From assembly GCF_902148855.1 (NCBI RefSeq), contig NC_043966.1:29568647-29632646 (forward strand): a stretch of DNA of 64,000 nt. Reading direction: 5' to 3'. This document shows positions 1 through 17,000 of the stretch, one piece after another. Below the pieces are notes generated by a model. It saw only the letters and a program-made list of their open reading frames with translations. It ran no database searches and was not told the origin of the DNA. Numbering within the stretch: position 1 is the stretch's first letter; every line of letters begins with the position of its first letter. Source of the DNA: Sphaeramia orbicularis (Eukaryota > Chordata > Actinopteri > Kurtiformes > Apogonidae). Position numbers and translations under genes: made by a program.

Positions 1-2
1 TA

Positions 3-3361
<3,359 letters not shown>

Positions 3362-4720
3362 AATCCCTCATTACTGATCAATCAACCAATCAATCAGCTA
3401 ATCATCAACATGCATCTGGAGAGCTGTAGTTTGTGAACTGAACCACAGCTTGTTCCACTGCCAGACAGTTGCAGAGAGTCGCCTTCACAGCTATTTTTTG
3501 CCTGTTATGCCTGTTTGCCAGACAGACTGCAGCTGCAGCAAGCATGTGACTCGCTTCTTTGGAGACCATGACTAGAAAGTGCCATGTCTAGCACTGACTT
3601 CAGACATGAAAGGAAGAAATATGTCACCACACCATGAGCATCTAGAGCTTATCCTAAAGTACGTCTTAATGGACTTGTTTTTCACTCCTTCCATCACACA
3701 TATTTAGAGTAGGAGAATTTATTTGATTTATGTTTTCATGGGACTTGTATCTTCTATTGTTTATTAGTGTTCTATATTATGGTCACTTGTCATGTTTTTG
3801 TGGATTGTGTCAGCAGGTTCACTTCCTTTTCACCCCTTTATTGCATTTATTGTTTCTCAGAGGAAGAAACTTAAATGATGGGCTGCATGAGCTGATTTTG
3901 TGTTATGTTTTCTTCACAAATCACCTTTATGGAACGTCTATACAGTCTGCAAACAGTGCAAGTGTTTTTCCCTGGTTTTAATGTGGTAAATCAACTGTGG
4001 AGGAGGCAAAGAATGGCCACGTTGTTTTCCTCTCTGTGCTTTGGTCACAGCCGTATTTACTTGTGACACACTTACAGTAACTGTCGATGGTGGCAACATG
4101 TGATTGTTCCACTTCAGTCAAATTAATTAACCAGTGTTCAGTGTGATTTAGGAGCCAGGAATACAACTGCTCTGTTCAGGGAAATCTGTGGATCCGTCAT
4201 GGATCAGATGAACAATGTTTCATGTTTGATAATGTGAAAGTTATTATTATTTTTGCGTGGCACAAGTTGATCTTCTCATTATATTGTAGAATTAGCTGAA
4301 TGTTAGGATGTAAATGTTAGTCAGCTTACACTGCCAACTATATATGAGGATGTCGCAATAACAGATAAGCTATAAATACAGACTCAAACCTGTGTGACTT
4401 CAGGCGTTTCATATGTGCTTGCATCTGAATGAAATGTCCAGTAATGTATATATGGCAAGATGTAAATCCAGAATGATCTATATTTTCGCTGAGACATTGT
4501 GGGGTGGATAATAGTGCATTAATTTCTCATATATTTGTGGTGTGGGGTTTTTTTTTGTTCAAATGAGACAATGTTAAAACTGCACATAAATTCACTGAAA
4601 AACAGCTTAGGTGTGAATAAAGCTTTACCACAGAAACTCACGTTCAATGTAGCGATTATCTTTAATACTGAAATATAATGTATGCCTCATATATGAATAA
4701 ATGTTTAATTTGGTGAAGAC
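3362..4720 (+). other. csf1r 3' UTR
   Basis: Non-coding sequence directly after the csf1r stop. Two AATAAA signals, at 4617-4622 and 4696-4701, mark the likely 3' end. Short open frames inside it (for example 3730-3981) show no protein similarity I recognise. Confidence 0.7.
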
Positions 4721-5688
4721 AGAAAACCTCGTGTCTCCTCACTTCCTATTTTTTATTGGATAAGGTCCAATCTTCGTTTCCTGTGGAGTGTTTCCCACAT
4801 TGTCAACATTGCACAACTCTGAAAGCTTTGTAAGGAAGTATTCATTTCAGCGCTGAGACTATAAATGAGGTACTCCTACTTTCAGACACTTGCTTCAGCT
4901 ATTTAAGGTGCTGGTAATCCTGTAGTTTTGTACAACAGTCTTTGTCCTATTGTGCATGAAGAATCCTCCACCAGTAACTCATTTGTTTACTGTTCGTTTA
5001 AGACAGATCATTTGTTAATTTATTTAATAAACAATAGCACAAATCCTTACGGGCTTCATCCTGTCCTTATCACAGATGACTTAAGTTCACTCTGCAGCAC
5101 TGAGTTAAAAAATGACTGAAATGATTGTGTTTGACTGCTCTGATCATCATTAGTCTTTATGAGATAATTTATCTATAATAAAACAGCTCGGTGACATTTG
5201 CGATGATGTATTACAAGCAAAATGGATAGCACTGGGCTCAGAGAACTAATAAGTAAAATAACGCTGGTCAGTTTTTAAAATATATCACATTATGCTGCAT
5301 CTGGTCCAGTCAGTGGAACTGAGTTGGATATTCACAATCCAGATGAATACACGAGGGGCTAGGGTGATAAAAGTAGAGCTGTAGGATGAAGTGCTGGTTT
5401 TACTGGTGACAAAATAGAAGAGTCAAATAATTTGTTTGTTAAAGAAATGCAGCGGGTGAAATATACGGCACTGATGAAATAGATTTGTCACATTTTCTTT
5501 CATTAATTAAATGTTATTTATTTAGTCAGAGACCTGCTAATCAGAGTCCCAGTCAGTCAGTCTGCGGCTCCAGTAGTGAACGTTTTCTCCAATGCTAACT
5601 TTTTCCTTAAGATGGCTAGCATTAGCTTGATAGCTAATCTGAGTTAATTTGACTGTTTGGGGTAAAAAAAAGAAAAAAAAAAGTTTCT
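4721..5688. other. Intergenic sequence, nothing recognised
   Basis: AT-rich spacer between csf1r and the nested transposons. I see no coding exon, RNA gene or clear repeat end. Confidence 0.5.
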
Positions 5689-5870
5689 TTAACCTCCTAA
5701 GACCCAGCCATGGGTTTTCTGTCCACATTTGTGGACAAGAGTTTCACAACTTTATACACACCAAAGAAAGAAAAGAAAACTTTCCATCACACAGGACATT
5801 CCATAAAAAATTTTAAAAACTGCATCTGAAAAAACTTTTGCATCATGAGGTTTCCAATATAGGCACTTAT

Positions 5871-5960
5871 TTAACCCTTTCATGTATGAATTATGAGAAC
5901 CTTAATCAAGATTTTTTTCCTGAGTGTTTTTATTCCTTTTTAGGCATAAAAAAAACAATG

Positions 5961-5991
<31 letters not shown>

Positions 5992-6657
5992 ATCAATGTA
6001 TTTTTCATGGCGCTACAAAAATGTCCACTCAGCTGAACACCATGTGTTTAATTTTTGAAGTAAAGAAACATGCATTTACTGACATACTGTGTGAAAACTA
6101 TGAAATAAAACCATTTTTATCCTCCTGAGACCCAGCAATACATTTTTGTCCTCTGTAGGGGACAAAAGTGTGACAGTTTCACTTAAAAAATGCTGTCCAT
6201 TGTAAAGGACATTCCATAAAAATAAATAAATAAAATGTATTTGAAAAAAAAACCCAAAACAAAACAAAAACTGTTGCATTATGTGGTTTCCAATCAAGAT
6301 AATTGTTTAATGGAAAAAAGCTAAAATTTTCACTTTCCTGGGTCTCAGGAGGTTAATGCTGCTAATCTGATGTTTTCTCACATTTGAACATAATATAATA
6401 CTAGTTATTACTCACTCAGATAATATGCAAAAAAAAAAACCTCTGTAAATTACAGTGTAATAACAATTAGCAATTGATTTAGATAAAAGAACAGGGAAGT
6501 TACAGTAATGGTATGAATGTCAGTGTATGTTGATGATGCATTAGTGTCCACTGTGTCGGCTGATATGTAACTAAAACAACAAAAACCCATGAATACACAA
6601 GAGAACAACTGGAAAATAACTGTCCACTGTAGTGACCAGTATGCATGAAAGGGTTAA
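5871..6657 (+). mobile_element. TTAA MITE family B (CCCTTTCATG ends), inserted into family A
   Basis: Flanked by TTAA at 5871-5874 and 6654-6657, with inverted ends CCCTTTCATGTAT and ATGCATGAAAGGG. The interior matches the family B copy at 45880-46431 in the opposite orientation. The two share ACCATTACTGTAA, CATTCATACC and CTCAGGAAAAAA-type blocks. A 28-base T run sits at 5964-5991. It is itself interrupted by a second family A copy. Confidence 0.85.
6117..6356 (+). mobile_element. TTAA MITE family A, inner intact copy
   Basis: 240-bp element between TTAT (6117-6120) and TTAA (6353-6356) with inverted ends CCTCCTGAGACCCAGCAA and CTGGGTCTCAGGAGG. It sits inside family B. The family B copy at 45880-46431 has a plain TTAA at the matching place (46201-46204 on the opposite strand), giving an empty site for this insertion. 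Confidence 0.88.
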
Positions 6658-6710
6658 TAATAAAACAACAAAAAAAGCTTGTACTTTGCTGACATTTCCT
6701 GGGTCTCCTG

Positions 6711-7460
6711 CACTGCAAGTTTGTGGTCTGTTAATTATGTTTATGCTTCATGCGTGATAGTTTGCAAAGTAATTAAAGATTGAGACTACTGAAAAAGAAC
6801 TAACATTAGCAGTGGTCATATTGGTCCACTTGCTCTTCATTCTTCCACATGAATAGTCCACCAAATTCTCCAGGAGAGACAGTGGGAGCATATGGAGGCA
6901 GGGGCATAGAATCTGCCGCAGGTGCCGCAGAATCCATGCCAGTGCCTCCATATGTGCATGTTCTCTCTCTTCTACAGACTACTATACTATGTGTAAAGAC
7001 TGAAAGAAGACTCATCTGACCCATGTAATGTCTCAGTTACATTTCAAATTGCCATGCCGTGCTAACAGCGTCTCAGTATAATGCATTCCTAATGTTAACA
7101 ATAATGAGTCACCGTATTTGTTTCTCAAACAGTTTATTAGCCCACCTGTTCAACTGGATGATCCACCTGCATACGGGCTAACATACTATGAACACACATG
7201 CATAATGTCATTAGACTGTAGAGAATATCTGAAATGTCCGTGCTTACAATAAGTAGAATTAAGTTAGCCAAACTTAGCTGAATCTTACCTGTCCAGGAGA
7301 AAATTAGCAACTTCAACGTCGGTATTCAAATTCTTCTCTGCTTTCAGCCGTCTCCATCTTTCAAAAGCATCTCCCATACATATCCTTGTTTTGTTTTTCA
7401 CTTTGTCACGACATATTTGGGAACTGGGGGACCTCTGAAACATAATCATGTTGGGAAAGT
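6711..7460. other. Intergenic sequence, nothing recognised
   Basis: No gene or clear element found. Overlapping short minus-strand frames at 6748-7024 have no splice context or recognisable motif. Confidence 0.45.
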
Positions 7461-8036
7461 CACTGGAAACAATCTGTTGGAGCTGGGGGGTTCACCTGGA
7501 ATTCACATGGGGTTGCCTGAAATTTCTAAAAATAAAAAATAAAACTTATTAATATGAAAATATATAGTAAGTTGAGAGAGACAATCCCAATCCATAAAAG
7601 ACATGACAAACTGTGAAGCTGAAACTGAAGCACTGTGGTTCTGTTTATCTGTCAAATGTTCATTGTGGTCGGTTTCAGATGCTGCAGCTCTTTCATAATT
7701 CATAGTTTGAGTTCTTGTTTGTTCAGTATTAATTGTCAGTTTTGTAAATCCAAGCTGGACTGACTGTACATATCCTGACCAAGGAAAATCAAATTCTCAC
7801 TTTGTGCAGTAATCTACACCTGGCTTTTCTGCCTCCGTCCATAATAATATACATTATGTAGACTCATCTAAAATTAATGTTTATTTGCAACATAGTATAT
7901 CAAACTATTACATAATCAAAAACAAATTAATTTTAGCAAAAAAAAAAAAAAAAGTCTCCATTTTGAATGTCTGGGGTCACCAGAAATGTGTGATGTTAAA
8001 ATGGGGTCATGAGCCAAGACAGGTTGGGAACCACTG
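7461..8036 (+). mobile_element. Non-autonomous hAT element, older copy
   Basis: Shares TCACCTGGAATTCA and the region from TTTTGAATGTCTGGGGTC to GGTTGGGAACCACTG with the better copy at 58561-59004. The right end, CCACTG at 8031-8036, is hAT-like. The left end near 7461 is degenerate and I could not find a convincing 8-bp duplication. A run of about 17 A lies near 7940. Confidence 0.7.
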
Positions 8037-9720
8037 CCTTAAAGTCTGGTGACATATCAGGGCCACTTTATGATTACTTGAAATATAATTCTTACAAACA
8101 GCTCCTTTACAGGCTACTGCATCAAAGTTAGTGTTTCCATGTTCACTTTGGAGGCTGGGAAGGTCATAAGACAAATATGATATGAAAAGCTGTAGAAGTG
8201 CATTTTACCTGAATTATTTAAAGTTACAGGTAGGATTAGTTGGTCAGAAGTAATTTAATATTTTAGATTAGTCAGTGCTTTCGGTCACCAGTAACTGTAG
8301 GTTAAATATCAGAAACTGTTCTAAATTACATGGGTAATACAGTTTGGGTTCCTGGTACAGACTGGGCAGTGAAAGCAGCATTTATTCAACATCATTTTGA
8401 TGATGAACAAGGTCATAAACAGTCTGGACACTATGACAGTTTAATGTATATTTTTCTATTTTTCTATATTTTGGGTTCCCAGGACACACTTCAGAGTAAA
8501 TAAATAAAATAATTGTCATCAGTTTGAGGACATATGCACTAGGTGTCTGCTGTTCATAATCAGTCACTAATTTAGAGCATCGACATGATGTTAACAGAAT
8601 AGATGGATACAAACGCTCCTTTTACTTTGACAAAACTGTTTCTTTGTGTGTGGTTTTACCAGAACATCTCTGGCCTGGGCACATGACTGGTGAGGGGTGA
8701 TTCTGATAAAAATATGACTGTAAATAAAGGTTTGTAGTGGGACAGTGTGCTCATCATCTCAGTGTTACTGGTGTATATATCAAAGTACTACTGGTTACTG
8801 GTACTGGTTTAAAAAGAAAATAAGAAGAAGCAAAAAGAAGCAGTTCAGAGCAGAAAATGTATTAATGTTTTGTCATTTATTTATTTACATGAACAGTTTA
8901 ATTTACAGGACTTGGTTCAACTACACACACGTTGGTTTATACTTAAATGCAGTGAATGCTTTTGACCAACAGATGTCCCCATTTAACCTACAGTAACTAC
9001 ATGAGTTCAGGATCGAATGAAAACAGATTTTCAGCCTAAATAAAACAAAGGCCACAAGGTTAATGACAGATTTGTTGCTTCAACAATTTTCAGTCAAAAA
9101 GGCATCAAGAGGTAAAAGAGGTAAGAGTAAAAATCATAAAGGAGAAATGTCTCATTAAAGGCCTGTAATTACATCATACTATTTATGATTTCACATAATA
9201 CAGATAGTTGTGTTGCTAAAATCCTTTGTACATTCTTTTAGTCAGTAAACACACTGAATTAGATTAAGGACAGTTTCTATAACCTCCTCACACACTCTGC
9301 TCTCTTTGTACCATAATGGTGAAAAAAAAAAGTTTAATTCTTTTTATAATTTAATTTACTTAAAACATCTTTTTTACATTCTTCATAATAATGAGCTTGA
9401 GGTGGTTAAAATATACATTTTAACCTGTTAATTGAAATACATTGTGAATACTAATAAGCACTGCATTGTTTTCCCCCATTCCTGGCAGAACAGGGTTCAG
9501 TTTTACTATATTAGCACCATTTAATCCATATATTTCTTCTCACTTGTGACTTTGTATAAGCTTACATTACATGATATTTCTTGAACTTTAATACACTTGT
9601 GATTATTCTACTTGCTCATTCATTTTGACTTTCAGTGTTGGATCACTCTTCACCTTCATCTCTCCTTACAGTATCACCTCCTTTCTCTTCATATTGGCAC
9701 GACTGTCTGTGTGTCGACGT
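8037..9720. other. Intergenic sequence, nothing recognised
   Basis: AT-rich spacer between the hAT copy and the 3' end of hmgxb3. No coding exon or RNA gene is supported. A longer hmgxb3 3' UTR could reach into it. Confidence 0.45.
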
Positions 9721-9726
9721 TTTATT
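9721..9726 (-). terminator. Candidate hmgxb3 polyadenylation signal
   Basis: AATAAA on the minus strand, 48 bp past the hmgxb3 stop codon. If used it gives a very short 3' UTR. Confidence 0.5.
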
Positions 9727-9773
9727 CCACCCATCTGCTTGTCTGTCAGTCCTGCTGTCCACCTTGAACATTA

Positions 9774-10987
9774 TTATTCTGGCAGAACAACCTCATGTGA
9801 AGCCTCTCCTGTTTCTGCCTGTCCCCCCTCCTGAGCTTCCTTTTTCTCGGTGTTGATCTTTGCCACCCCCAGCCGGTACAGGGCATCCCTTATCACCACC
9901 TCCCCAGGTTGGCAGGCCGTCACCACCTGATTGATCTGCTGGTTGACAATGTCTCTGCTGGTGAGGAAGTCCACCAGGCGGTTGTACAGGTAGTAATATG
10001 CTGTATTGTTAAAAACCACAGGCTGCTGAAGCATACGGCTCACTGATTCACACAACTCTGTTGCGTCACTGCCGTCGTCAGGTTTGTCAGCTTTGTCAGC
10101 GTGTTGTGAACCCTCTTCTACTTCCGTCCCCTCGTTTTTGTCCAGTTCAGTAAACAAGCCAATGTACGGCTCCAGGTCTCTGCAGAGGAGCATTGAGTGG
10201 TGCTCTGGAGACGGAGGGTCCTGGGTATGAGCTGCTGCAGGAGGATGCACCAGCCAGCAGGAAGACGATTTAGTGATGGGGTGGATCTGCTGGTTCTCTG
10301 TTACTAAGGACAGGTCAGCGCAGTACGGCTGTTCCTGCAGCTCAGCACATGACACAAACTGAGGGACAAAATAGAGAGAGAGTCGAAATCAGTACCATTT
10401 GAGATTTTATAACAAGAAAAACAGATTATTTACATATCTATTATGCAAAGTAGAAGTAAAGGTATTATAACAAACAAAAAGACTAAGAAAAGAAAGAAAA
10501 GTGTCAGTAAAGATAAATAAATAAACTACAATGAACAATGTTAAACAAAGCAAAACAAAATTGGAATTGCAGGTATAAATCACCTTTGTTTTTCTTTAAA
10601 GAAGTTTAAAGTTTGATTTAACTTGGTGTAATTATTGAGCTCTGCTGTGGGACAATGTTAATGGTGTTCAGAATAAAACAAGTTTGCACAATACCTAAAA
10701 AAAGCTTTAATTATTACATGTTGTATAAATCAAGTCTTTCCTCATGATAGAACTATTTAAAAAAGTAAGCAGAGCTTACTAATACCCCTGTCCGGTCGAA
10801 CAACACTTTGCCCCTTCCATTCACTGATGCCCTATCTACCCAGGAATTCTTTTTTTTTTTTGAGTCTTTTAATATTTTCAAAAAATTTGCAAAAAAAATC
10901 TAAAAATTGAAATTCAGCCATCAAATTGTACACTGCACCTCCCCTAGTGGGCAGGCGGTAAAACAAACTGAAAGACTAAAGTGACAA

Positions 10988-11045
<58 letters not shown>

Positions 11046-14000
11046 AATATATAGAAACAGTTTTATTACATTCTGTGGTTAGAAACATTTTTGAGGTTAT
11101 GAAGCTACTATTCAATAATATAGATTACAATTTAACCCATTACAGAAAAGGCTGACTGTACTACAGCGTCTTTTTTTTGCCACAGAAAACCGGTGTGGCA
11201 TAAAATACGGACCTTGTAAAATTTGGACCTATTTGGAATTTGCGCATGCGCGAGCGCAGCCTTACCGGATGTCAGGTTCAGCGAGGCTTATGAAATAAGT
11301 ACCTTGCGAGTAGAATTGTGCGCTTTTGGGTTAGGGTTAGGATTAGGGGTTACGGTTAGGGTTAGGGTTAGGGGTTAGGGTTAGGGGTCGCTGAACCTGA
11401 CATCCGGTAAGGCTGCGCTTGCGCATGCGCAAATTCCAAATAGGTCCAAATTTTACAAGGTCCATATTTTTTCCCACACCGGCTCTGATTTAAATAACCA
11501 ACCTCTGGTTTCTCAAAAGGGTCAGAGAAGCACCCTTGGTTCCTGCCCCACATCTGGGCTGCCAGATCTGGATACTGCATATCAGCACAGACTGCCACCT
11601 TCCGGGCACAGTCACTAACGTACACCGGAGGCCAGTAGCGGGACGACAGCAGCAGGTCAACGTGGTCCCGAGCCGTTTCCCCCCTAACCAGGCACTTAGA
11701 AGCACAGACCACCTGGACACAGATATAGGACACAACTATGTTATTGATACATTTAGAAAAACATAAAACTACAGCCTTTTAATGCTACCTTTGTCAGACA
11801 AACAGAGAAACCATATTTGTAGGCTAATGTGAGAGGCTACTTATGACTATGTAAATTATTATTGACACAGGGTTGCAGTTTTTACCTTGTGGGGGCAGAT
11901 CTTGGACAATTTTCCAGCAGTGAGGTGTAGGGGGGGCTGTGGGGCTGTTGAGAGTCCGCCATGAACAAGTGTGTACAAGGAGATCAAAGAGGCCAACAGC
12001 TCATTCTAAGACAGAGGAAAGGAGAAAGGAGGCTTTTATTCAAACCAGTTACCACACAGACATAAATATATCACCCATGACAACATAAACATTAAGTTAC
12101 AGTAACCAGGACAGACCAGGAGACCAGGAGCGAAGCCATCTTTCATCTAGACACAACCTCCTATCAAAGCAACCAAACTGCCATGTTATCACATGATTAG
12201 TGTGCTCACTTTAACAATAACTCTCATTCTATCTAGTATATTATAGGCTACAGCCGCCCCTTCTTGGATCGAGGCCTTGTCATGACAGAAAGACTTGTAT
12301 GGTCTAGTCATTTTCAGGGCTACACTGTCAGCTAAGAGTCAGAATCATCCACACCAGAGGTGAAGATAGAGATAATAAAATGAAAAAATTCCATCTATGG
12401 AAAAACTTAAAAGAGAAAAGCTACTTAAAACAGGGACTCAGAGATGTACTGTTGAGCCATTTCTAGTGGGAGTGTTCGGTGGCCAGCACCTTGTGTTTGG
12501 GTTACCTACAGAACCTGGTTCAGCTCAGTCCAAAGTGGACCAGAACATGAGTGTGCGTGGGGTTCAACACTCATGTGAGCAATGACCAGGAAACCGGAGG
12601 TGGATTCTGTTTACAACATGAGCAGTGAGATGTTATTGGACTTCTGTGAGAGGCACGGATTGTCCACAACAAACCGTGAATAGACCCAATTTAAAAATCC
12701 AATACAGAAGCAGTTTCATATAGCTGGAATGTTCCCCAGAGGAAAAGTGCAAAGGTCTTGCTCATGAGTGGAGTGAAAAGACACCAGGAGGACAACCATA
12801 GGCAGAAAGCAGCACATGCAATGATGTAGTCAGTGTCAGATAACCTCAGTCAGTCTAACTGTCAGTCTGTCCAACTGGGTGAAATCCCTGGGACTGTCCC
12901 AGGACTTGCTGGAGAGATTATATTTCCTAGCTGACCCGAGAACAACTGGAGTATAAATAGTGCAAGTTGGTAGAGACAGGGAGACCAGGGCATCTGTGTT
13001 CCCCCTGTTGCTATTGCAGCGTTAAGGATGTACCAAGTGACGTGGTGAATGAATGTACAGATGGATGTATTTCTAGTAATTTAACTAGTGCCTATTGAAA
13101 TCAAGCATATACACAAGCTAAAACTTGCAAACATAACAAGCACATGGTCATATACATTCACCTTAGCCATGGCCGGGGTGATGGTCACCCCACAGCGTGT
13201 CAGTATTATCCTCAGCTCATCCTCGCTGTGATCCTCAATGTTATTGAGTCTCAGGTGACCATCATGGATAAGACGTACCAACACTGATGGATCACCTGAA
13301 ACAGGTTAAAACACCTCTCATGAATTTCAAAATATGTATAAAACAAGCCATCAAACATTAAAAATACACTTAAAAATATTACAATAATACTTAAAATATT
13401 TTCCTCATAGAATTCCATGAACTATGATTCTGTTAGAACTGTTTTGATGCTATCTGTTACATTTGCAACTATACTACAGTAAGGTACTCAAAACATCTAA
13501 GGCAAATAATAATTTTAAATGTAATTTATCTCCTGTTAATCTTGCTAGAGCCATGTATGACTGATAACATATCAGTATTAGGAATATTTTAAATTCTAAA
13601 ATAAAATAATGCTTTATGCTCCCAATGGGAAACTCAACAGTCACAGGATTAAGATATTAAAAGGCAGATATTTTAAAGAAGCAGTACCTGACGGCTGCTG
13701 TGGGTGAGACAGGACTTTGTCTTTCTCTGTGTTGATAACAGTGTGACTCCTCATTAAAGGGGGAATAAAGGGAGCAATGATAGAAGCATCCACCCTTGTG
13801 ATAGGGATGTCTGTGGGGAAAGCCGCCTGCTCAATGGCCTCACTCTCCATGGTCAGCCAGAAGTCATCAACGTGCACCTCATCTGAGACTGAACATTCAG
13901 GCCACGTAAACTGCAGAGACATCAGATCCACACAAACATAGCTGAATATCTGGGCTCAATTATTGCTTTTTAATTTCATTTTTCTTCCTTTAGTGTATCA

Positions 14001-17000
14001 CCAATCAGTCACCTCGACATTTTTGAGCTCCAGGACGTTGTCTGTGTATCTCTGTGCAATCTCTAGCTTGGGAGCAACACCACAAACACCACAGATCATA
14101 TCGTTGTAGTCACGCACTGTCAGACACTCAAAGGCCCAGTAGCCATTCAGGAGAAGCTCTTGGATTTGAGATGACTCCTCTGGACTGAGAGCATGAACTG
14201 AAGCACAGAATGACAAGGATAAAAAATAAGCAAGAAAGAAAGAGGGCCAAAATTCAGACAAAGGCAGGTAATATATCCATGCAGCTCAGGTGTAATCCAT
14301 GCTGTGTTTACCAGGGTGATTGGGGACGTGGTCCAGTAAAGTCTTTGCAGCATGAGATGGTGCATGGCCAAGTTTGATGCTTGCTCTGATCCTTAAAAAC
14401 AGGTCTATACTAACCAGTAATCTGTTCCCAATGTTGAACAAACCTGCAAAAGAGTGAATGGTTTCAAATGGTATATTATATACTGCTGTCTAACTGTGGT
14501 CGTCTACTTGTAAATAATGGAAACACTAGGAAAGTTGTAATGAAAGTATTTACTTGCAGCTTTAGGCATTTTACTGTGGTTTTTGCCAGAGGCAACATTT
14601 TATTTTGTCAGTTAATATTTGTTAATCAAAATATTATTTCAATGTCTCGTAAAACATTTAAGACTCCGTAGTGAGTGTTGTTTGTTGACATATGACTACT
14701 AAAACATGTTAAACTACAAGAAAAATTAAAACAAGATCAACACTGGAGTGCATCCCTTTGGTCAAGCAGGTCAATACTGACAAAGCAAAAGTAACATGTT
14801 ATTAGATGCATTTTATGTATTACATGTAATTACCCTACATATATGGAGAAGCATCCCAGTTTAATTGCAAAAAGGGTTAAAGTTGACACAGTTTGATTTG
14901 TTGCACTTTAGATATTCTGTGTGCACAAAGGGATTCTGTATGGAGAGTGTTACAAGTGGTGTAGATTACCTGGATGTAGGTCAGTGAAACTGTGCAGGGC
15001 CAGGCACTGGAGGTTGAGACACACCTTAAGATGGAGAGAAGCAGTGTGGATCAGTGTCTCAGTAAGTAGCCAGCAGTCTTCTTGTCCTGCAACAGTACTA
15101 ACACATACACACAGACATAAAAAGTCATCAGTTAGATACCTGGACATAAAGAAAATGTGCTGCTAAAACAAAAGAACTTGGGTATTTTAGAAACATAATT
15201 AAGAGAAAACAAGAATATTTATGACACAATAAACTAACACTACCATTCCCATCAAGTTTACATATTCTCACCTTTGACCTCCTTTGAAAAGAGGGTAGTT
15301 ACACAGGACACACTGTGTTGCTGATGATTCAAAGAACTGAGGCCACCCAGACTCAATCAGAGTCTCTGTTTCCACGCTACCATCCTGCTCCTGATCACTC
15401 GGTTGAACCAAAACTATCTGGAGACTGTTGAGCTCCTGGATGAGTGTCAGTATTTCCTGGAGCTCAGTCTCACTTTCAGGAATCTGCAGCGAACGGCGCA
15501 AGAGTTGCAGCGTAGACTGGCGCTGCAGGTCCTTCTGAGCAGGACTCAGAGCCTGGTACGGGTCTAGTAAGGCCCCCCCCTAAAACATGAAAGGAGACAT
15601 AATTGATCAATTCGGGAGCAGTGAGATAATATTATAAAAGTGATCTGTGAAGATGAGATGTAAATGTGAATAATATAATGTGTCTGGATAAATATTTACT
15701 TTAAAATTAGACTACTAAGACTACCAAGGGGAAAAATAAAATATAAGTAAGACTTTAGAAAGTACATACTTAACCCTTAGGTCCTCCTTGGCCATTTTTG
15801 TACATTTTACTCTTTTTTTTCATTTGTTGATCATTTTGGTTGTGTTGCAGATTTTGACATGAACTTTGGCAAGAGCTTTTCTTTTCAGTTATGCAGTATT
15901 TATTAAATGGAAAATATTCCATTTTTGTGTTGTTTTAGTAATAAATCACTCAGAATTCAAATGATTAAACTGGCATTTAAAGGGTTAAAATCCTGAAAAT
16001 TGTTAAATGTTTGGTAGTTTTGAGCAGGGCGGAAGTTGTTTAACAGATTTATTTAAAAAAAAAAAAAAAAACAAGAAAAAATGTTGACGTATGATTTTAT
16101 AGTAGTATAGTAGTTTTCGTGTGTGTGTACATTTTTGCCGCAAAGGTAACCAGACTACAGTAAATTTGAGGAGGGCATAAGGGTTAAGACATACTTTCAA
16201 GACACAGAAGCAAACTTGACACACTGGTAGGGAAACGTGTAAAAGATGCCATAAATTCTGCCTGTCTGACCACTGACAAAGGTAAAGGTAAAGCCTTTCA
16301 ATGCTGGTCTCACCTTTGTTCTTCCCTTGGTCTTCTTCTGGCTTAACATGCAGCCACATTTAGGGCACACTGCAGGTTTGTGTCTGTTTTTATACATATA
16401 GTCACATGATGGGTTCTTACACCGACCCCTGCCTCGTGCTGTGGACAGCCCCAGATCCTAAAGGAAAAACAAGCAAGAAGATTAACGAAGATTAACGAAG
16501 ATTAAGTAAAGAGAGTGACGTCAGTATTAAAACACACTTTGCAACAGGATAAAGCATTGTGAATATATACAGTATGTACATACAAAGTTAGAAACAGGGC
16601 TCTGTTTGAAAGGCACCAATGACAGGATGTTGACTCTCCTGTCAGTCAGCGAAGCCACAGTCTGGGCTCCATCTGCTGGGACAGATGGATCCTACGGAGA
16701 AATACAAACGTGAGGACACGTAGTAAAGGTTATTATTATTATTAGCAAACGGTGTGTTCGCTTGTCTGTGTTTGTAACTATGTGTGTGTGTGTGTGTGTG
16801 TTACCTGCTTGGCTGTGACTGTTGGGACCGTCTGGCCGAGCTGTTTCAAGGTGCTTGGTTTGAGACCAGAGAAACTCTCTTGAGCCACTAGAGTTAGAAA
16901 GCAACCACATCAGCTGAGATCAGGAATGTTACAAAGTACATCTGTATACATTTTTTCTTCTTTTAAATGTAATTAGAGCAGTAAATAAACACCAATAAGA

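Larger units (their letters stand above)
5689..6710 (+). mobile_element. Outermost copy of TTAA MITE family A, interrupted
   Basis: Begins with TTAA then CCTCCTAAGACCCAG at 5689 and resumes after 6657 with a right half ending TTTCCTGGGTCTCCTG near 6710. The left half matches the intact copy at 6117-6356, including ACATTCCATAAAAA and GCATCATGAGGTTTCC. The gap is exactly a family B element flanked by TTAA. The right terminal repeat is decayed. TTAA targets and CC/GG ends suggest a piggyBac-type non-autonomous element (inference). Confidence 0.75.

Noticed and set aside
9625-9856. Two plus-strand frames opposite the hmgxb3 3' end
   Set aside because: They overlap the hmgxb3 terminal exon and its flank and lack any recognisable domain.
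11330-11400. TTAGGG run as a chromosome-fusion scar or internal telomere
   Set aside because: It is only about ten imperfect units and lies exactly in the loop of a foldback element.
11368-11735. Extended minus frame running past the hmgxb3 exon into the foldback element
   Set aside because: A donor site at 11501-11502 ends the exon in the correct phase; the rest is read-through into the intron.
14415-14443. A separate 29-nt hmgxb3 micro-exon
   Set aside because: It left the phase wrong; reading through to 14312 as one 132-nt exon restores the frame.
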